64,000 bases of DNA from Monilinia fructicola (GCA_008692225.1 VICG01000005.1:646001-710000); one strand, 5' to 3'. Shown: positions 24,152 through 36,417, counted from the stretch's first letter. The notes: generated from the sequence alone by a model not told the origin. Program-made: numbers and translations.

Positions 24152-24856
24152 ATGGGAATTTATCTGTCTAGGGGTGTTGGGGGAGTTTAGGGTTGTTTTG
24201 ATACCCCACGCGCTGGGAAATGAACGGTGGTTTAAAAGGATGTGATATGTGTATGTATAAATTGACCAGAGATGTGGCGTATATTGGAAGAGTGTGGCAA
24301 GGGAGATAGGTACAAGATTGGCCTGTCGCCAGAGAATATAGGACTCTTTCGCCGCATTGTCATGGGACAAATCATGATTTAATTTGTATTCTTCGCTTTT
24401 CTATCCTTCCTTTTAGGTGTGGTGTCATGGATGATGATGAAGGGATGTTGAAAAATGTATGGGATGATGCTATGTTAAGCTAAGCCCGAGTGAAAGAATT
24501 TAAAAGAAGATTTGTTTGTGAAATACGTAACGAGATTTTAGAGAGGATGGAAGTGTTAGTATTAACTTGGTTAGTTAAGGTGTAAGTACTTAAATCTTGT
24601 TGTTATAATTATCGTTGTTGTTCTCTATGTGATCTATGGAATGGAAGATAACTTTATAGACCCGTGGACGTCCTCGAGGTGCTAGTACGCTTGATAAGAT
24701 TAGTCGTGTTATTCCAAGGTTCGTACAGCAGCCCAAATATCACATGATCCATCTCCCGACAGTAAGAAAGCGAATGAATAAATTGGTATATGTATAGTGT
24801 ATAAGCATTCTCGTCTTCATTTCCTCATCTCCTTGTCTCCAACGCCTTATCCACCT
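24152..24856. other. Intergenic, convergent side
   Basis: Space between the secreted-protein gene and the converging ABC transporter gene. No gene, repeat or RNA is recognised. Confidence 0.5.
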
Positions 24857-27199
24857 TCACTCACCCCTCCCCAACATTAATTCGTCAAATCTTCTCCTGA
24901 CCTCCGGCATAGCCCTCAAATGCGCCTCCAACTCTTCCCTTTCGTCCTCCAACTTCAACCTCTTCTCCGCATCTAACCCAGTGAAGATATAATTTCCCTG
25001 CCCATCAAATTGTAGAATCTTACTGTGATATTTCCACAGACTTCTACGATGACTTACAGTCATCAAGGTAATATCTAAAGCTTTCGCATGTTCATACATG
25101 ATTTTTTCCATCTCGAGGGTGACACTACTGGTGCATTCATCCAGTATTGCATATTTGGGCCGATTGTAGAAGAGACGGGCCATGGCTACTCGCTGTTGAA
25201 GACCTGAAGATAAGACATCGCGCCATTCGGCCTCGGCGTCCCAGCCGTTAGGAAATGCTGTTACGAGGTGGTCGAGATCGAGGATTGAGAGGATAGCAAG
25301 AAGGTCAGAATCGCTTATGCCCTTGCTGCGCATAGTGCGAAGGGAATCTGGGTAGATGATTTGTTGACGAAGGGATCCAGCGCTAAGGTAGGGCCGTTGT
25401 GGGACGTAGAAAACCTGTGAAAGAGGCGGCTTACGGACGGTGCCGCCATACACGGGCCAGAGGCCACCAAGAATACGGAATAGAGATGATTTACCACATC
25501 CGTTTGGTCCGACTACCAGAACGTGATCTCCGCGTTTCATGGAAAATGATAGTTTCCGAACAAGGATGCTTCCACCGGGAGTGATAATCGGTCTGGAATA
25601 TTTATTAGCAAGTATAGATAGGTATTAGGTTTGGATAGAACATACACATCAACAAACTCAATGTCTTCACTCTCAATGACGGTACCTCTACCTCTCATCA
25701 ATTCCAGTTGTTCACCAGAATCATCATCGGATACCAAAGTCTTGACAAATCGCCCAGCTTTTATCTCGTCCATTACCTCCAAGAGAGTCGCAACTCGTGA
25801 GGTAAATCCAGCTAATTCGGTAACTTCTTTGTAGGAGAACATTACTCGGCCGAAGGCATCCGAACTAGATAGTAGTAACCTTCGATTGGTTACAAAACTT
25901 TCCGTCCGATCACCCATAGTTACAGCAGCTGCACCAGGTATTTTAAAAAATACTGGAACACTGCAGAGTATAAGTCCTAGAGCTCCCCATACATATTTGA
26001 TAACAAAATCCTGAAGAAATTAGTATGTTTTCACGAATCGAAATTTAACATTCCATACCTCCATTACTCCATGCGTAAACCTTCGCCTTAATATGTCTAT
26101 TGGGTAATTAGTTTGGTTTGCATAAGATGCTGGGGGCACTCACAATTTACATGTTTTATGAGTGTAAAATAGCCTTTATCCAAAGTATCTTTTTCCGCTT
26201 CATGCCCATTATACAATGCAATCTCTTCACTGTAGTCTATCAATCTCGAATGTTGAAATCGGAATTCTCCTTCTAATCTTGCCTCATCTGCCACATATTT
26301 GCCAAAAGGGGGAGTCAATGCTCGCATGACATTTGCCGAAAGTTGTACCAACAGCGACATGAAAAGAAGCCCTTCGCCACCAACACTTTTGGAAAGAGAA
26401 TAGTTGTATATTGCCATATCTAATGCTGGTTTTGCAAGATTCCCATATAATTCCGCCAGACTGTTAGCGAATTTTTGATACATCCACTGTTATTAATTGA
26501 TCGGCGTTTTTTATTCGGTCGTCGAGAGCGGAAAGGGAGTAAAATGTCATATTCGAAAGATACCTGTCGTGGATATAATTCGTCAATCGTGTTCGGTATT
26601 GGAGAGCGAGTTTGCATTGGTGATATGAGAGCTATAGGCATGTTTTAGTTTGATTGCAGCATAGAGGTTCATGTGGCACAAACCATAGAATTTGTGAATG
26701 TTGCAGGAACCGCAATCAACATCCACCATACGATTCCAATCAAAAAGTCCTTCCCTTTCCCTCGTACAAGACTCGAGACTAAAGCGCCATCCATGGCAGC
26801 AACTTTCAAACTGATCAAAGTTCTTATGACGAGGAAGATACTGTGACTGACAAGCAGTCGCATTTCCTTGCTCCTCCATCCCGGTATACATATTCTCAAT
26901 AACCGGATCAGGTTCTTGAAGAATTCCCTATTCAGCTCAACTTTTTTTCTTTCCATTCCTTGCGCGCCATTTCCTAGAGCAACCGGAGCTCTTCGTCGCG
27001 ATTCCGCATGGCGAATTGCTGCAGCTTTTTGTTCTGAAATGGCAGATCGTATGCGATTGAGAAGAGCGAAGAACAATGTCAGGTAAACCGTCCGAGATAT
27101 TTTTGTTCGATGTTTGAGATATAATGATGTAAGATCAGAAATTATACTCTTGATAGTTCGATCGGGCGGTAGGAAATGTAATTTAGATTGTGCAGCCAT
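24857..27199 (-). CDS. PXA2: Peroxisomal half ABC transporter (ABCD/PXA2-like), frame broken by +1 base
   Basis: Half-size ABC transporter of the adrenoleukodystrophy (ABCD) family, which forms Pxa1-Pxa2 dimers importing long-chain acyl-CoA into peroxisomes for beta-oxidation. Five exons on the minus strand: 27199-26684, 26631-26144, 26096-26059, 26010-25646 and 25592-24857, about 713 codons if the frame were intact. Visible blocks are the N-terminal membrane part; VPATFTNSM; the [12 protein letters not shown] loop; [14 protein letters not shown]; Walker [10 protein letters not shown] (about 495); [11 protein letters not shown]alker B; and the H-loop [10 protein letters not shown]. The ABC signature reads LSSGLQQR rather than LSGGxQQR. 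In exon 2 a run of five A (sense strand, 26472-26476) holds one base too many, so translation would stop at 26464 after about 227 aa, before the ATPase domain. Pseudogene, sequencing error or true variant cannot be told apart here. Confidence 0.9.
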
Positions 27200-28370
27200 T
27201 GTGGTTAGGTTGTAAACAGACTCCGGGGATACTGTCGTGAGCAGCTCAGCGAGTCTGTAGATTTAAAGGCGACATGAGGAGATGCAATGATATACTGATC
27301 AATAACTAAAATGATATCTCAGGAATAGTGTCGTCGTTCGTTTGAAAACACTTCCATTGTTGCATGCGTTGATATCATGGATGCTTTTCCTGCCCTCGGC
27401 ATCTTCACATGCCAACCTCTTCGGAATGGGGAAATCTGGGGTAACCTTAAAGGTGCTTAGCACGTGATTCGAATTAGTTTTTCTGTCTTATTTTTGAACA
27501 ATTTTGAGATTTAGCACATAAATAGAACTAGGACTAGATAGATCAATTTTCAATGTTTAACAGAATTATGTATATACCCGTGGACACTCTTATTCCTATG
27601 GCCTTCCCCCCAATATTACTCATACCTTTTCTAACGCAGGTTTACAGTTGGGTCAAATCACGTGAAACAATTAAATGGACTACCGTACTATGAGAAGCAG
27701 ACCTACGTAGGTAGACATTAACTCAGCTCGACTTACAACTCAACTCAACTCAACTCAACTCAACTCAACTCAACTCTACCGTGATCAAGCCAACATGCCA
27801 AAGAAAATATGCTTACAGTAGCTGAACTCAAAACTCTAATCTCTAGTGAGGTTTAGCATCGCCACATGTATCGTAACCTTAGTAGGATTAAACAAATGAT
27901 GCTTGCAAGCAGTCGAAAGGTTTCTAGCTGGATCCACGCAGTTCACAGCCTCCTGCAGCTACTCAGTCTGTCACAATCTGACACCCATCGAGAAATATAG
28001 GTAGGCGTTCTGCAACATGACACATTCATATTCTCTGAATTACAAGTAATGCTTTACGATTAATTTTCCATCCATTTCCCTGGAATTCGAAACTCATCTG
28101 TGAAAACGTGTGTTCCTGTCAGCCGCATATGATCTTCACATTTCCCGCTTTTAACATATATCCTCGAGCTGATAATATATTTCGGGCTATTCACTATTAT
28201 CTTCAAAGGTTATATATCATTGTAAATAATGCCATATATTTTCATGATTTTCGGCTAACCTCACGAACTAATCTACAAATTAAATTTGCGAGTTGAACAA
28301 CCACATATTGTCGAAGATATATACAAGATATCGTAATCTTTTATGAGATTTGATTAAAATTTCAAGAGAC
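27200..28370. other. Divergent intergenic region, PXA2-like / NLR
   Basis: Shared upstream region of two divergent genes. It holds a CAACT pentamer repeat (27736-27775) and no supported gene. Sequence becomes AT-rich towards the NLR start. Confidence 0.5.
27736..27775 (+). repeat. CAACT pentamer repeat, eight copies
   Basis: Eight perfect CAACT units, bordered by related ACTCAGCTCGACTTA and CTACC. Confidence 0.9.
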
Positions 28371-30665
28371 ATGGAAGCAATAGGAACAATCAGCAATATT
28401 GCTGGCATTCTATCCGCCGGAATCCAAGTCTGCGAAGGGCTTGTCAACTATTACACTACCTGGAAAAGCAGCAAAAAGGAAAATGCCGAGATGATCAAGT
28501 CTATGGCGAATCTTTTGACAAATTTCGCGCTTTTACAAGACGTTTTACAAAGTCCGTCTTTTGATGAGACAATGGCAGTAACTGTAGAGTCTGATATTTT
28601 GGACTGCGAAGACAGCATCGCAGAGTTGCGTGATGAATTGAAGAAAGTAATGGTCTGTAAACCTTCAGGGATAGATGAAGATGATTCGATAGCGAGAAGG
28701 AGCCTTGATAATCAGGGATTTAGAGACAAGATGGCAGAACAAAGACGGAGGATACTCTATCCATTCAGGAAGAGTACATTGATGAAGTTACAGGAGAGCG
28801 TCGAACATGTGAGGCGCAATTTGGTTTTTGCTATGGATATTCTAAATTTGTATGCCTATACTCCACAAGAAGATTGAAGAATGCTAACCATAGGTTAGGT
28901 CGACGATTGCAACGACTGCAGAGAAAGTCATTGATATTTCGAAACAAGTTACAACTCTCAGTGATAGCGTAGACGCTATCATTACTAAACAAATGGACAA
29001 AGAAGGTATCAAAGCCCTCAATTGGTTATCAGCAATTGACTGCCACTCCAAACAACGCGAAATATTGAGTCAAAGGCAAGAGGGTACCGGCGAATGGCTT
29101 TTCGAAAGTCAAGAATATCAAAATTGGCTTGATGGAAAGGATAAACTACTGTGGTGCTCTGGCTCACCTGGAGCCGGCAAAACAGTCCTTACTTCTGCAA
29201 TCATCGACAATTTGCAAACGATGTTTTCAGCCTCGAATGTCGGGGTGGCCTTCATATATTGCAACTACGCCGAGAAGATAGATATCGCCGCATACCTCAC
29301 CAGTATTATACAGCAGCTCATCCGACAGCGATACGCAATCCCAAATTATGTTCTCGACTTGTACCATGAACATGTGTCTACCGGAAGACATCTTAACAAG
29401 GCCGAGGCTACTCATTTACTTCACTCATTGATCTCTGAATTTCCTCGTTTATATTTAGTCGTTGACGCCTTGGATGAGTGCGATGAAACAAAGAAAACCA
29501 GGACTGATCTCATTCACGAATTACGGAATCTGCCATCAAATACAAACGTCCTCCTTACATCACGTCGTCTTGGAGATATCGAAGAAAAGTTATCTGGCTC
29601 CTCACATCTCGAGATCCAAGCTAGTGACGATGATGTTCGAGCATATCTTGAAGCACGTATAGATCGAGAGGAAAATATTCTCAAATTTTGCAAGAAAGAT
29701 CCCACCCTACGAAAAACGATCGTAGGAAAAATTGCTGAAAAGGCTCATGGAATGTTTGTCAATCCGAGTCCCTTTATTTGATTCCGTATACTGATTCATA
29801 AACTAGGTTCCTTCTTGTTCATATGCACATCGAAGCTATAGCGTCAGAGCTTAAAATCAGTCGTGTGAGAAAAGCATTGAACAGCCTCCCAGAAATCCTC
29901 GACAAAACATATGATGATGCCCTGAAACGAATCGCGGAAGGACAGGACGCAAACCGTAGAAGTTTAGCAATGAACATCTTAATGTGGCTATCTTGTGCGA
30001 AAAGACCATTGACAGTTCGCGAGCTTCAGCATGCAATGGCTATCACGGAACTCGATACTGGCGAGAACGAATTGGACGAAGATGACTTCTATGACCAAGA
30101 TCTACTTCTGACAGTCTGTACCGGGCTCGTGGTGATTGATCCAGAGAGCGGGGTTATTCGCCTATGCCACTTTACTCTTCAAGAATACCTTGAGCGCCAT
30201 CGCGCAAAATACTTCCCTAATGCTCAGGTTTTGATTACTCGGGCTTGCATCAGATATCTATCTTTGGAAAATTTTAAAGAGTATGCTCTCCTTTCGTATG
30301 CAATCAATTATTTGGGCTCACATGCTCGAGGTACAGAGGAGATAGAACTTAGGGACGATATTTTACATTTTCTCAACCAAAGGATACTGGTCAATAGGGC
30401 ATCGGCTATTGCTATGCATCCTTTCAGCTTTAAAAAAGCGATCGAATTCACCCCTCCAATTGTTGCTGCTGCTATGTTTGGCTTGCCGAAAACCATTAAT
30501 ACAATGCTCAGGGCAGGAGCAGACATTGAATCGACCAGCTCCAGAAATTACACACCTCTTTTGGTGGCATCAGAATTTGGTCACTCATCGGTGGTCTCCG
30601 CCCTAATTCTCTATAAGGCAAACCCTTTAGCTCGAGATGACTTCTATGAAAAATTCGTTACATAA
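28371..30665 (+). CDS. Fungal STAND/NLR-type protein: helical N-terminal domain, NACHT, start of ankyrin repeats
   Basis: Three exons, 28371-28849, 28899-29753 and 29807-30665, give 730 aa before a premature stop. Residues 1-160 are an all-helical domain (MEAIGTISNIAGILSAGIQVC) of the kind found at the start of fungal STAND proteins (HeLo-like/SesA-type; exact type uncertain). The NACHT NTPase has P-loop GSPGAGKT (about 248-255), Walker B-type LYLVVDALDECDE (about 344-356) and a downstream TSRR sensor-like motif. Then comes an EAIASELKISRVRKALNSLP helical segment, a winged-helix-like part (RPLTVRELQHAMAI) and two ankyrin repeats. The first intron ends with branch site GCTAAC and acceptor GGTTAG; the second uses donor GTTTGT. 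Fungal NLRs act in non-self recognition and programmed cell death; that role is inferred from architecture. The frame is lost at an A5 run near 30648. Confidence 0.88.
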
Positions 30666-31480
30666 AGCAGCTCGGAAAGGTCATACGAAGATAGTCATAG
30701 AGCTTATTTCCGCCCACCCATTTTTAATAGATGTTCCACTAGAACAAAATAGAACGGCACTGCATACAGCCATTGATTGCCACTGTGAAGCAGTTGCCAA
30801 GGCTTTGATAGAGGCTGGAGCCAACGTTAATATATTGGATCAACGAAAATTAACGCCATTGATTGCAGCGGCCTCAGCCAATATATACCAGAAGTTATCC
30901 ATTCATTGGTAGAATATGGAGCAGACATCGAGGCGAAAGGTTTTCCGGTTTAACCGCCTTATCTTTGGCAGCTTCTTTGGGGGATTTTGGGGTTGTAAAA
31001 AAGTTGCTGGAAGCAGGCGCAGACATTGATGCTGGCAAACATACCTTCAATATTACTGCTCTAACTGCCGCCGTAGCTTCCCGACGCAAGGAGGCTGCCT
31101 GTATTGTCGATGAACTCATTCGTTTTGGGGCTGACGTAAATGTCGTCCATGATACAGAGACTGTTCTTATGGATTCCATCTTACACCCTCCAATCATGAA
31201 ATGTTTAATAAAGGCCGGTGCGAATATCGAAGCAAAAGACAGATATGAGGAAACTGCGTTACATAAAGCTGTGAAGGTAGACCGCGAGGATAGTGTACAA
31301 ATTCTTCTTGAAGCCGGTGCGGATCTCCAAGCGAAGAATTTTGAGGGAATGACGGCTTTAGATTTGGCTAAGGAGTTGGAACATACGGGGCCAAATTTGA
31401 AGATCATTGATTTGTTGACAGCAGCTATGATGGAAGAGAGTAGCCATAATACGGTAGCTCAAGTGGCCGCAGATATATAA
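30637..31480 (+). pseudogene. Frame-broken ankyrin-repeat tail of the NLR gene
   Basis: Continuous ankyrin homology runs on through three frames. After the A5 run (about 30648-30652, one base too many) repeats resume with HKAARKGHTKIVIELI and AIDCHCEAVAKALIEAGANV. At ATATATA (30881-30887) two extra bases shift the frame again, giving PEVIHSLVEYGADIEAKG. At TTTT (about 30941-30944) one base is missing, and the last frame (SGLTALSLAASLGDFGVVKK) runs to the stop at 31480. About seven repeats lie here. The repeats keep good consensus residues (ALH, AGADI), so the damage is recent, or artefactual. Confidence 0.8.
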
Positions 31481-34400
31481 ATAGTAGTTTAATGACACGA
31501 ATGATACTATTTCAGAATCAGAAAACCAAGACATAGTATATGTATGTCACAATAATTTAACACAACCTGCGTACTGTGAAGACAGTTCATCGAACAGAGC
31601 GTCCTATTCTGACGCCCCCATCTACCCCAATAGCCCTCAATGATTCCTAGTCCCAGCCCCCAAGGAAAGATCTCGAGGAAGTAGGAGTCAGGGAATGCGA
31701 GAGTTGAACTCTGAATATGAGCCTGGAACTTTATTGGGTTCGGAATGCTCATTAGATGTCACTGCTACATCTTGAGATATGAGATTTCTCAGACTGATTC
31801 TTGTTGCATGTCTGATTCTGAAAACGACCTTGGTTTCAAAACTCTACAGCAATATCTTAATGCGCTTGAGATATCTCGCATTCTTGTAGATAGCTTTGGA
31901 AGAAGTGAAATTGTTGTATGATGCAGGAATTAAGTGAGAATAATTAGTGGTCGATTTCATGTCCTTTTTTAGCTGAAAAGTGCGCTTTTAAGGTTTAAGA
32001 AATGGAATTGCTAGGGATGTGTCTACATGAATGTTCACAAGCCCACTGGTGGCCTATTGGAAATTTAAATGAGCAAAATTAACAGCCTTTCTTGTCCTTT
32101 GAGTCATCATAATGTCTATCATGGCTATAGTGACACTCATATGATATATCAAACTGTGCGACAATCTGAGTAAGTTATGGAGGGTAAATGATGATGTGCG
32201 GTCGTCACATGGTCCTTGGCCTCCATTATTCTAATCCAGTATAGTAGTCCAAAAGGCTTAGAGAGACATCAACCATAAAACTTTTTACATTTGTTTCTTT
32301 CCTTCTTCATCCATATATCCATAATGCCTTCTTTGGCCATGTTAATTTATGGTCATGTAAAGATGCGTACGTATTACTAATATGATGATTATCTGGTTCA
32401 CTTTGATTTTGACTCTGAGCTCTCATCTGGAGATATATTTGCTTGAGACAATATTTGTGGTTTGCGGTAGATTTTTGCGCAGCCTACCCTATTTTCAACT
32501 CAACCCACTTATTCTAATGACTTTTGAGAACCTTTTCACGGTGAAACAAAGGGAGGGTAACTCGTAGGATTAGCCTAGGTGCTCAGAAATCTAGAAATTG
32601 ATCATCTGATTAGCTTATATACAGTGTGCTGACTCAGCATAATTTATCGACTTCTATAACGCTTCATCATCATTCAAGGAGAACTGGACTTTCACACAAG
32701 TTTACTTATCTGTTTCTAACCCTTTCGCAACACATGCGGAAAAACGACTAATTGACGTTTTTAAACTTAAAGTCCTACCTAGGTAGGCCCCAGTATCGAT
32801 CTTAAAAGATCTCTTGCAGCATCTAGAATACTTCAATTGTTGCTTTCACCCCTGAGATTTCTAAGCGAGAAGATATTGCAAATTTGGCCCGTGCATTGTC
32901 AACGCAGGTTGGTGCTATCCTATTCTTCAACTCCTGCACTGTACGCAAAGATTACACGGCCCAGTCAAGGGCTCGGATTACGAGGATCTGATACCCCTAT
33001 CATTATCATGATATTATACTACAAAATATCTGAACTACTTGTTTCAGAGGCGGGCTGTTGAGTGAAACCAGGAAATCTAATATCAATTCTGAACCCTACG
33101 GAACCAATCTTATGGCAATATCCCATAATTATACAAAATACACTTACCTCCTCCTAATATATCGTATACTTAATGCAAGTAATGGAATGCGCCTTCAAAC
33201 GTTTACATTGGATAATCCCTTCGGATACTATATTAGTTTCAAAATAGCTCTAAAACACTAGTATACCATCCATAATCCCACTTTATCTTCATTTCAACTT
33301 TTCAATTTCATTTGAACATCATCAACTTCACTTCAATAATGACAGTAAGTATCATTTAATTATTATCAAAACCTATTCCAGATTATTTCATTTCATTAAA
33401 GTAAGTCATTTTGTCATTTCGTTGAAATAAGTTGTTCTCTCTACCTCGCTTTCGCCCCCATTCCATCGCCCCCTCATCTTATCCCTTTCTATAATAATGT
33501 ATTAACCTCTTCGAAGTTTCAATAGCTTCAATATCAATAAAAGCGACATCGACAATAATACTAAGACTAGTAGATCCGTGATATGATTGCATTCGCTTGA
33601 ATAGAGCAATACACTTGAATAAGCCAAGCTTAATACGAGTAAACTAGACTCAATAAACCTAATTCGACAGACCGAAATCAACAGACCGAGCTCGAAAAGA
33701 AGTTGAACTACTAATATTAACTCCTATTTGTATGAATAATATCGCCAAAAACCCAAACTCTAACGGATTGCCATATGAAAATGCCATGATTTTGTTACTA
33801 TAGTGGGATCAAAGATATCGATTGACGGACCAACTGTGATTTTCTGAAGGTCTAAGTTTCCACTGATTCTGTTTAAAGACCTCCGGTCTCACTATCTTGG
33901 AAGATACAGGTTCCTGATAGTCCAGTCCCTTCATTATCAGTAAAACTATCTTTCATTGAGAACATCGCAGATTTTCCCTGGCTCATATTGTTGTGTTTTG
34001 AAGGCGGGGGAGCAGACATTTTTTCTTTAAGAGAAATTACCATGTTCTGCTCTATTTGAAGCAGACCTGCGTCTAGCAACCATAAACCGCCCTCTCTTAG
34101 GGGTCTCACTACCACAGAGCCCGTTCAAGAATCCGCAAGTCCTGAACGAGCTGGGGATCTTCCGAATTGATACTACAGTGCAGGAAGGTACAGACCCGCA
34201 AGCAATGGAAGATCAGGGGATTTCCTAGAGAAGTGCAACTTCCGTGAATTTCATTCAATTGGAAAAGCATAATTGGAAAAGCATTTTGGGAAATTTGAAG
34301 CGATCGTTAGCTCCGATTAGTAGTGAAGAGCCTAGAGGATTTTTTTTGGCCCTGCTGGGTATCTTTGAAAGAGAAGATAATCCGAGATTTATCTATTATC

Positions 34401-36417
34401 ATATGGAGTTTGGAGACGATGATTCTTTAGGAGTGAGGTCTAGTAAAACTCCTCAGACAGTGGAAAACATGAAGATTATCTCCGGTGTATCGTCAGTCAG
34501 CGAGGTGGTAAGAGGGTTGAGTAGATTTGGAAACTGTTGGTTGAGGATAGGAATGATATTTGACTCGGGTTTCATGGGAATTTAGTCCAGTTTCAAGGAG
34601 AGAAATTGCCATTACATTGGTCTTACGTGAATTTTGCATGTCACGTCATCTTCCCTTTGATTTGATCATTTGAAGCTGAGACTCTATATGTGAAGGGGCG
34701 AGATGTAGTTGCGGAATACTTTTCTCGAATCTAGGCAATTAAGCCGATCTTATAAAGCCACTCGATTTACTCTTTTAATAAAGTACTCTAGTTGTAAATA
34801 GATAAAGCAATTCTTTCGAGAATTTGTAATTATGAAAACGTAAGCACATACTGGGGGCTAACCCAGCATAACGGCCATTATATTTATAATAGCTAAATCG
34901 CTTACCCCCCTTCTCGCTATCCTTTCCATTTGGTTAACATTTTACATCAAAAACGGCCATTTTAATGTATTGATAACTTAATATATATTTTTCAAATTTT
35001 AATAAAAACTTTCTTATATGATTATTAATAGATTTCAAAAATCTTAAATTTTTCCGATTTTTTTATAAAAGAATAATAAAAGATTAAAAAAAATTAAAAT
35101 TCCCATTTTCGATTTATATGTAAATTCTATACAAAATCAAAATCTCTAAAAAATATATATTTACTTGACAAAAATAACTAAAAATAATTTATAAATATTT
35201 AAAGAATCCTATAATAAATTTTAACTAAATTTATCGTTTTCATAGTATATTGTTATTTGTAATAAATGTCTAATATAGATTCTTAAACTTTAACAATAGA
35301 ATTTTGGATAAAACCCTTTTAATTTCAATTTACTCAACAATTATAGATTATTATATATAATTTAAATAGCTTTTCTACTATACATTGATTAATAAATCTT
35401 ATTAAAGTTAATAAATTATTTTTAACTATTTTTGTTTAAAAGTTATAAATATTTCTTTCAAAAGTTTCAATTTTGTATATGATTTCCATACAAATCCAAA
35501 ACCGAAAATTCTAATTTTTTATAATTCTATATTACTCTTTGTGAAAAAATCGCAAAAACTTGAGATTTTCAGAATTTATTCATAATTATATAAAGAAGCT
35601 TTAGTTAAAATTTGAAAAATATATATTCATTTTTTGTAAAGATATTAAAATGTTAAAATGGCCGTTTTTAGTGTGAAATGCTGGCCAAATGAGGGGGGTG
35701 GCGAGAGAAGTAGGGTAGGCGACTTAATTAGTGTCTATAACTTCATTTTAGAAACATCAGGCAACCTGCCTTCTCAGCAAGTATCATCATAATACCCACC
35801 TTCCCCGTATTTCCATTCCCAATCCGATCACCAATTGAAGTTCAAATCGCCCAAACCTCAAGCGCTAGACCCATACTGTGCCAGCATTATCATTCATTAC
35901 CACAATCTTTTCCATTCCATTGCATACCCAGGCCCCAACATAAATGTTTGAAATTTTGCCAAAATTGCTTAAAATTTGGCTCCCGGCGGACAAGTGAGCC
36001 TTCTATGGACTGAAGTTCATTGCCGCTTCCCTGTATTTGCGAATCTTCGGCACGGCACGTATTAGTGTTATTTCAAGTGCATCCAAATTACCGAATCTTC
36101 AAATATTGTACTGATGCACAGCTATGTGCATCTCAATTCCAATTTTCAGCCATGGTAAATCAAACGGGTATGAGATTTTCTCACGTACTTTTGGAGATAA
36201 GCAAGGACTTTTTACGCTGGATTATACTGTCATTTTGCCGGATTTTGAGGTCTGAAGTAGGGCATATTAGTGTTGGATGATGTAATCTAAGGAGGTACTA
36301 CACAAACCCGAATTTGGAGCATGTAGCTGATCGTCCGAATTTGCGGATGGTGCACACGAATCAAGCTCTGTTCGACCACCATTTCGGATAATATTCTCCA
36401 ACTTCTTAACAAAAACC
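31481..36417. other. Gene-poor 4.9-kb interval with AT-rich element
   Basis: No clear gene. A 113-codon frame at 34244-34585 (plus) and an 80-codon frame at 33873-34115 (minus) have no recognisable motif. The notable content is the AT-rich inverted repeat at about 34885-35740, described separately. The palindrome TACCTAGGTA lies at 32776-32785. Confidence 0.45.
34885..35740. mobile_element. AT-rich palindromic (foldback/MITE-like) element
   Basis: The left end (AATCGCTTACCC, about 34896) matches the inverted right end (GGGTAGGCGACTTA, about 35713-35726). TAAAAACGGCCATTTTAA-like blocks pair at 34949-34965 with 35654-35670. Further inside, TTCAAATTTTAA (34991) pairs with TTAAAATTTGAA (35605), ATACAAAATC (35129) with its inverse near 35478, and ACTAAAAATAATTTA (35178) with its inverse near 35426. 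All pairs share a centre at about 35302-35310, so nearly the whole element folds on itself in two arms of 350-430 bases. Arms differ largely by C/T and A/G changes, consistent with RIP. There is no coding frame. It is probably a non-autonomous transposon remnant. Confidence 0.75.

Noticed and set aside
26457..26486. A mini-intron (GTGGAT to CTAACAG, 27 bases) to explain the PXA2-like frame break
   Set aside because: Too short for a spliceosomal intron, its length is a multiple of three so it would not mend the frame, and it would remove conserved residues.
34244..34585. 113-codon frame beside the AT-rich palindrome
   Set aside because: Could be a remnant of a gene, but no family similarity is visible and both ends are ordinary intergenic sequence.
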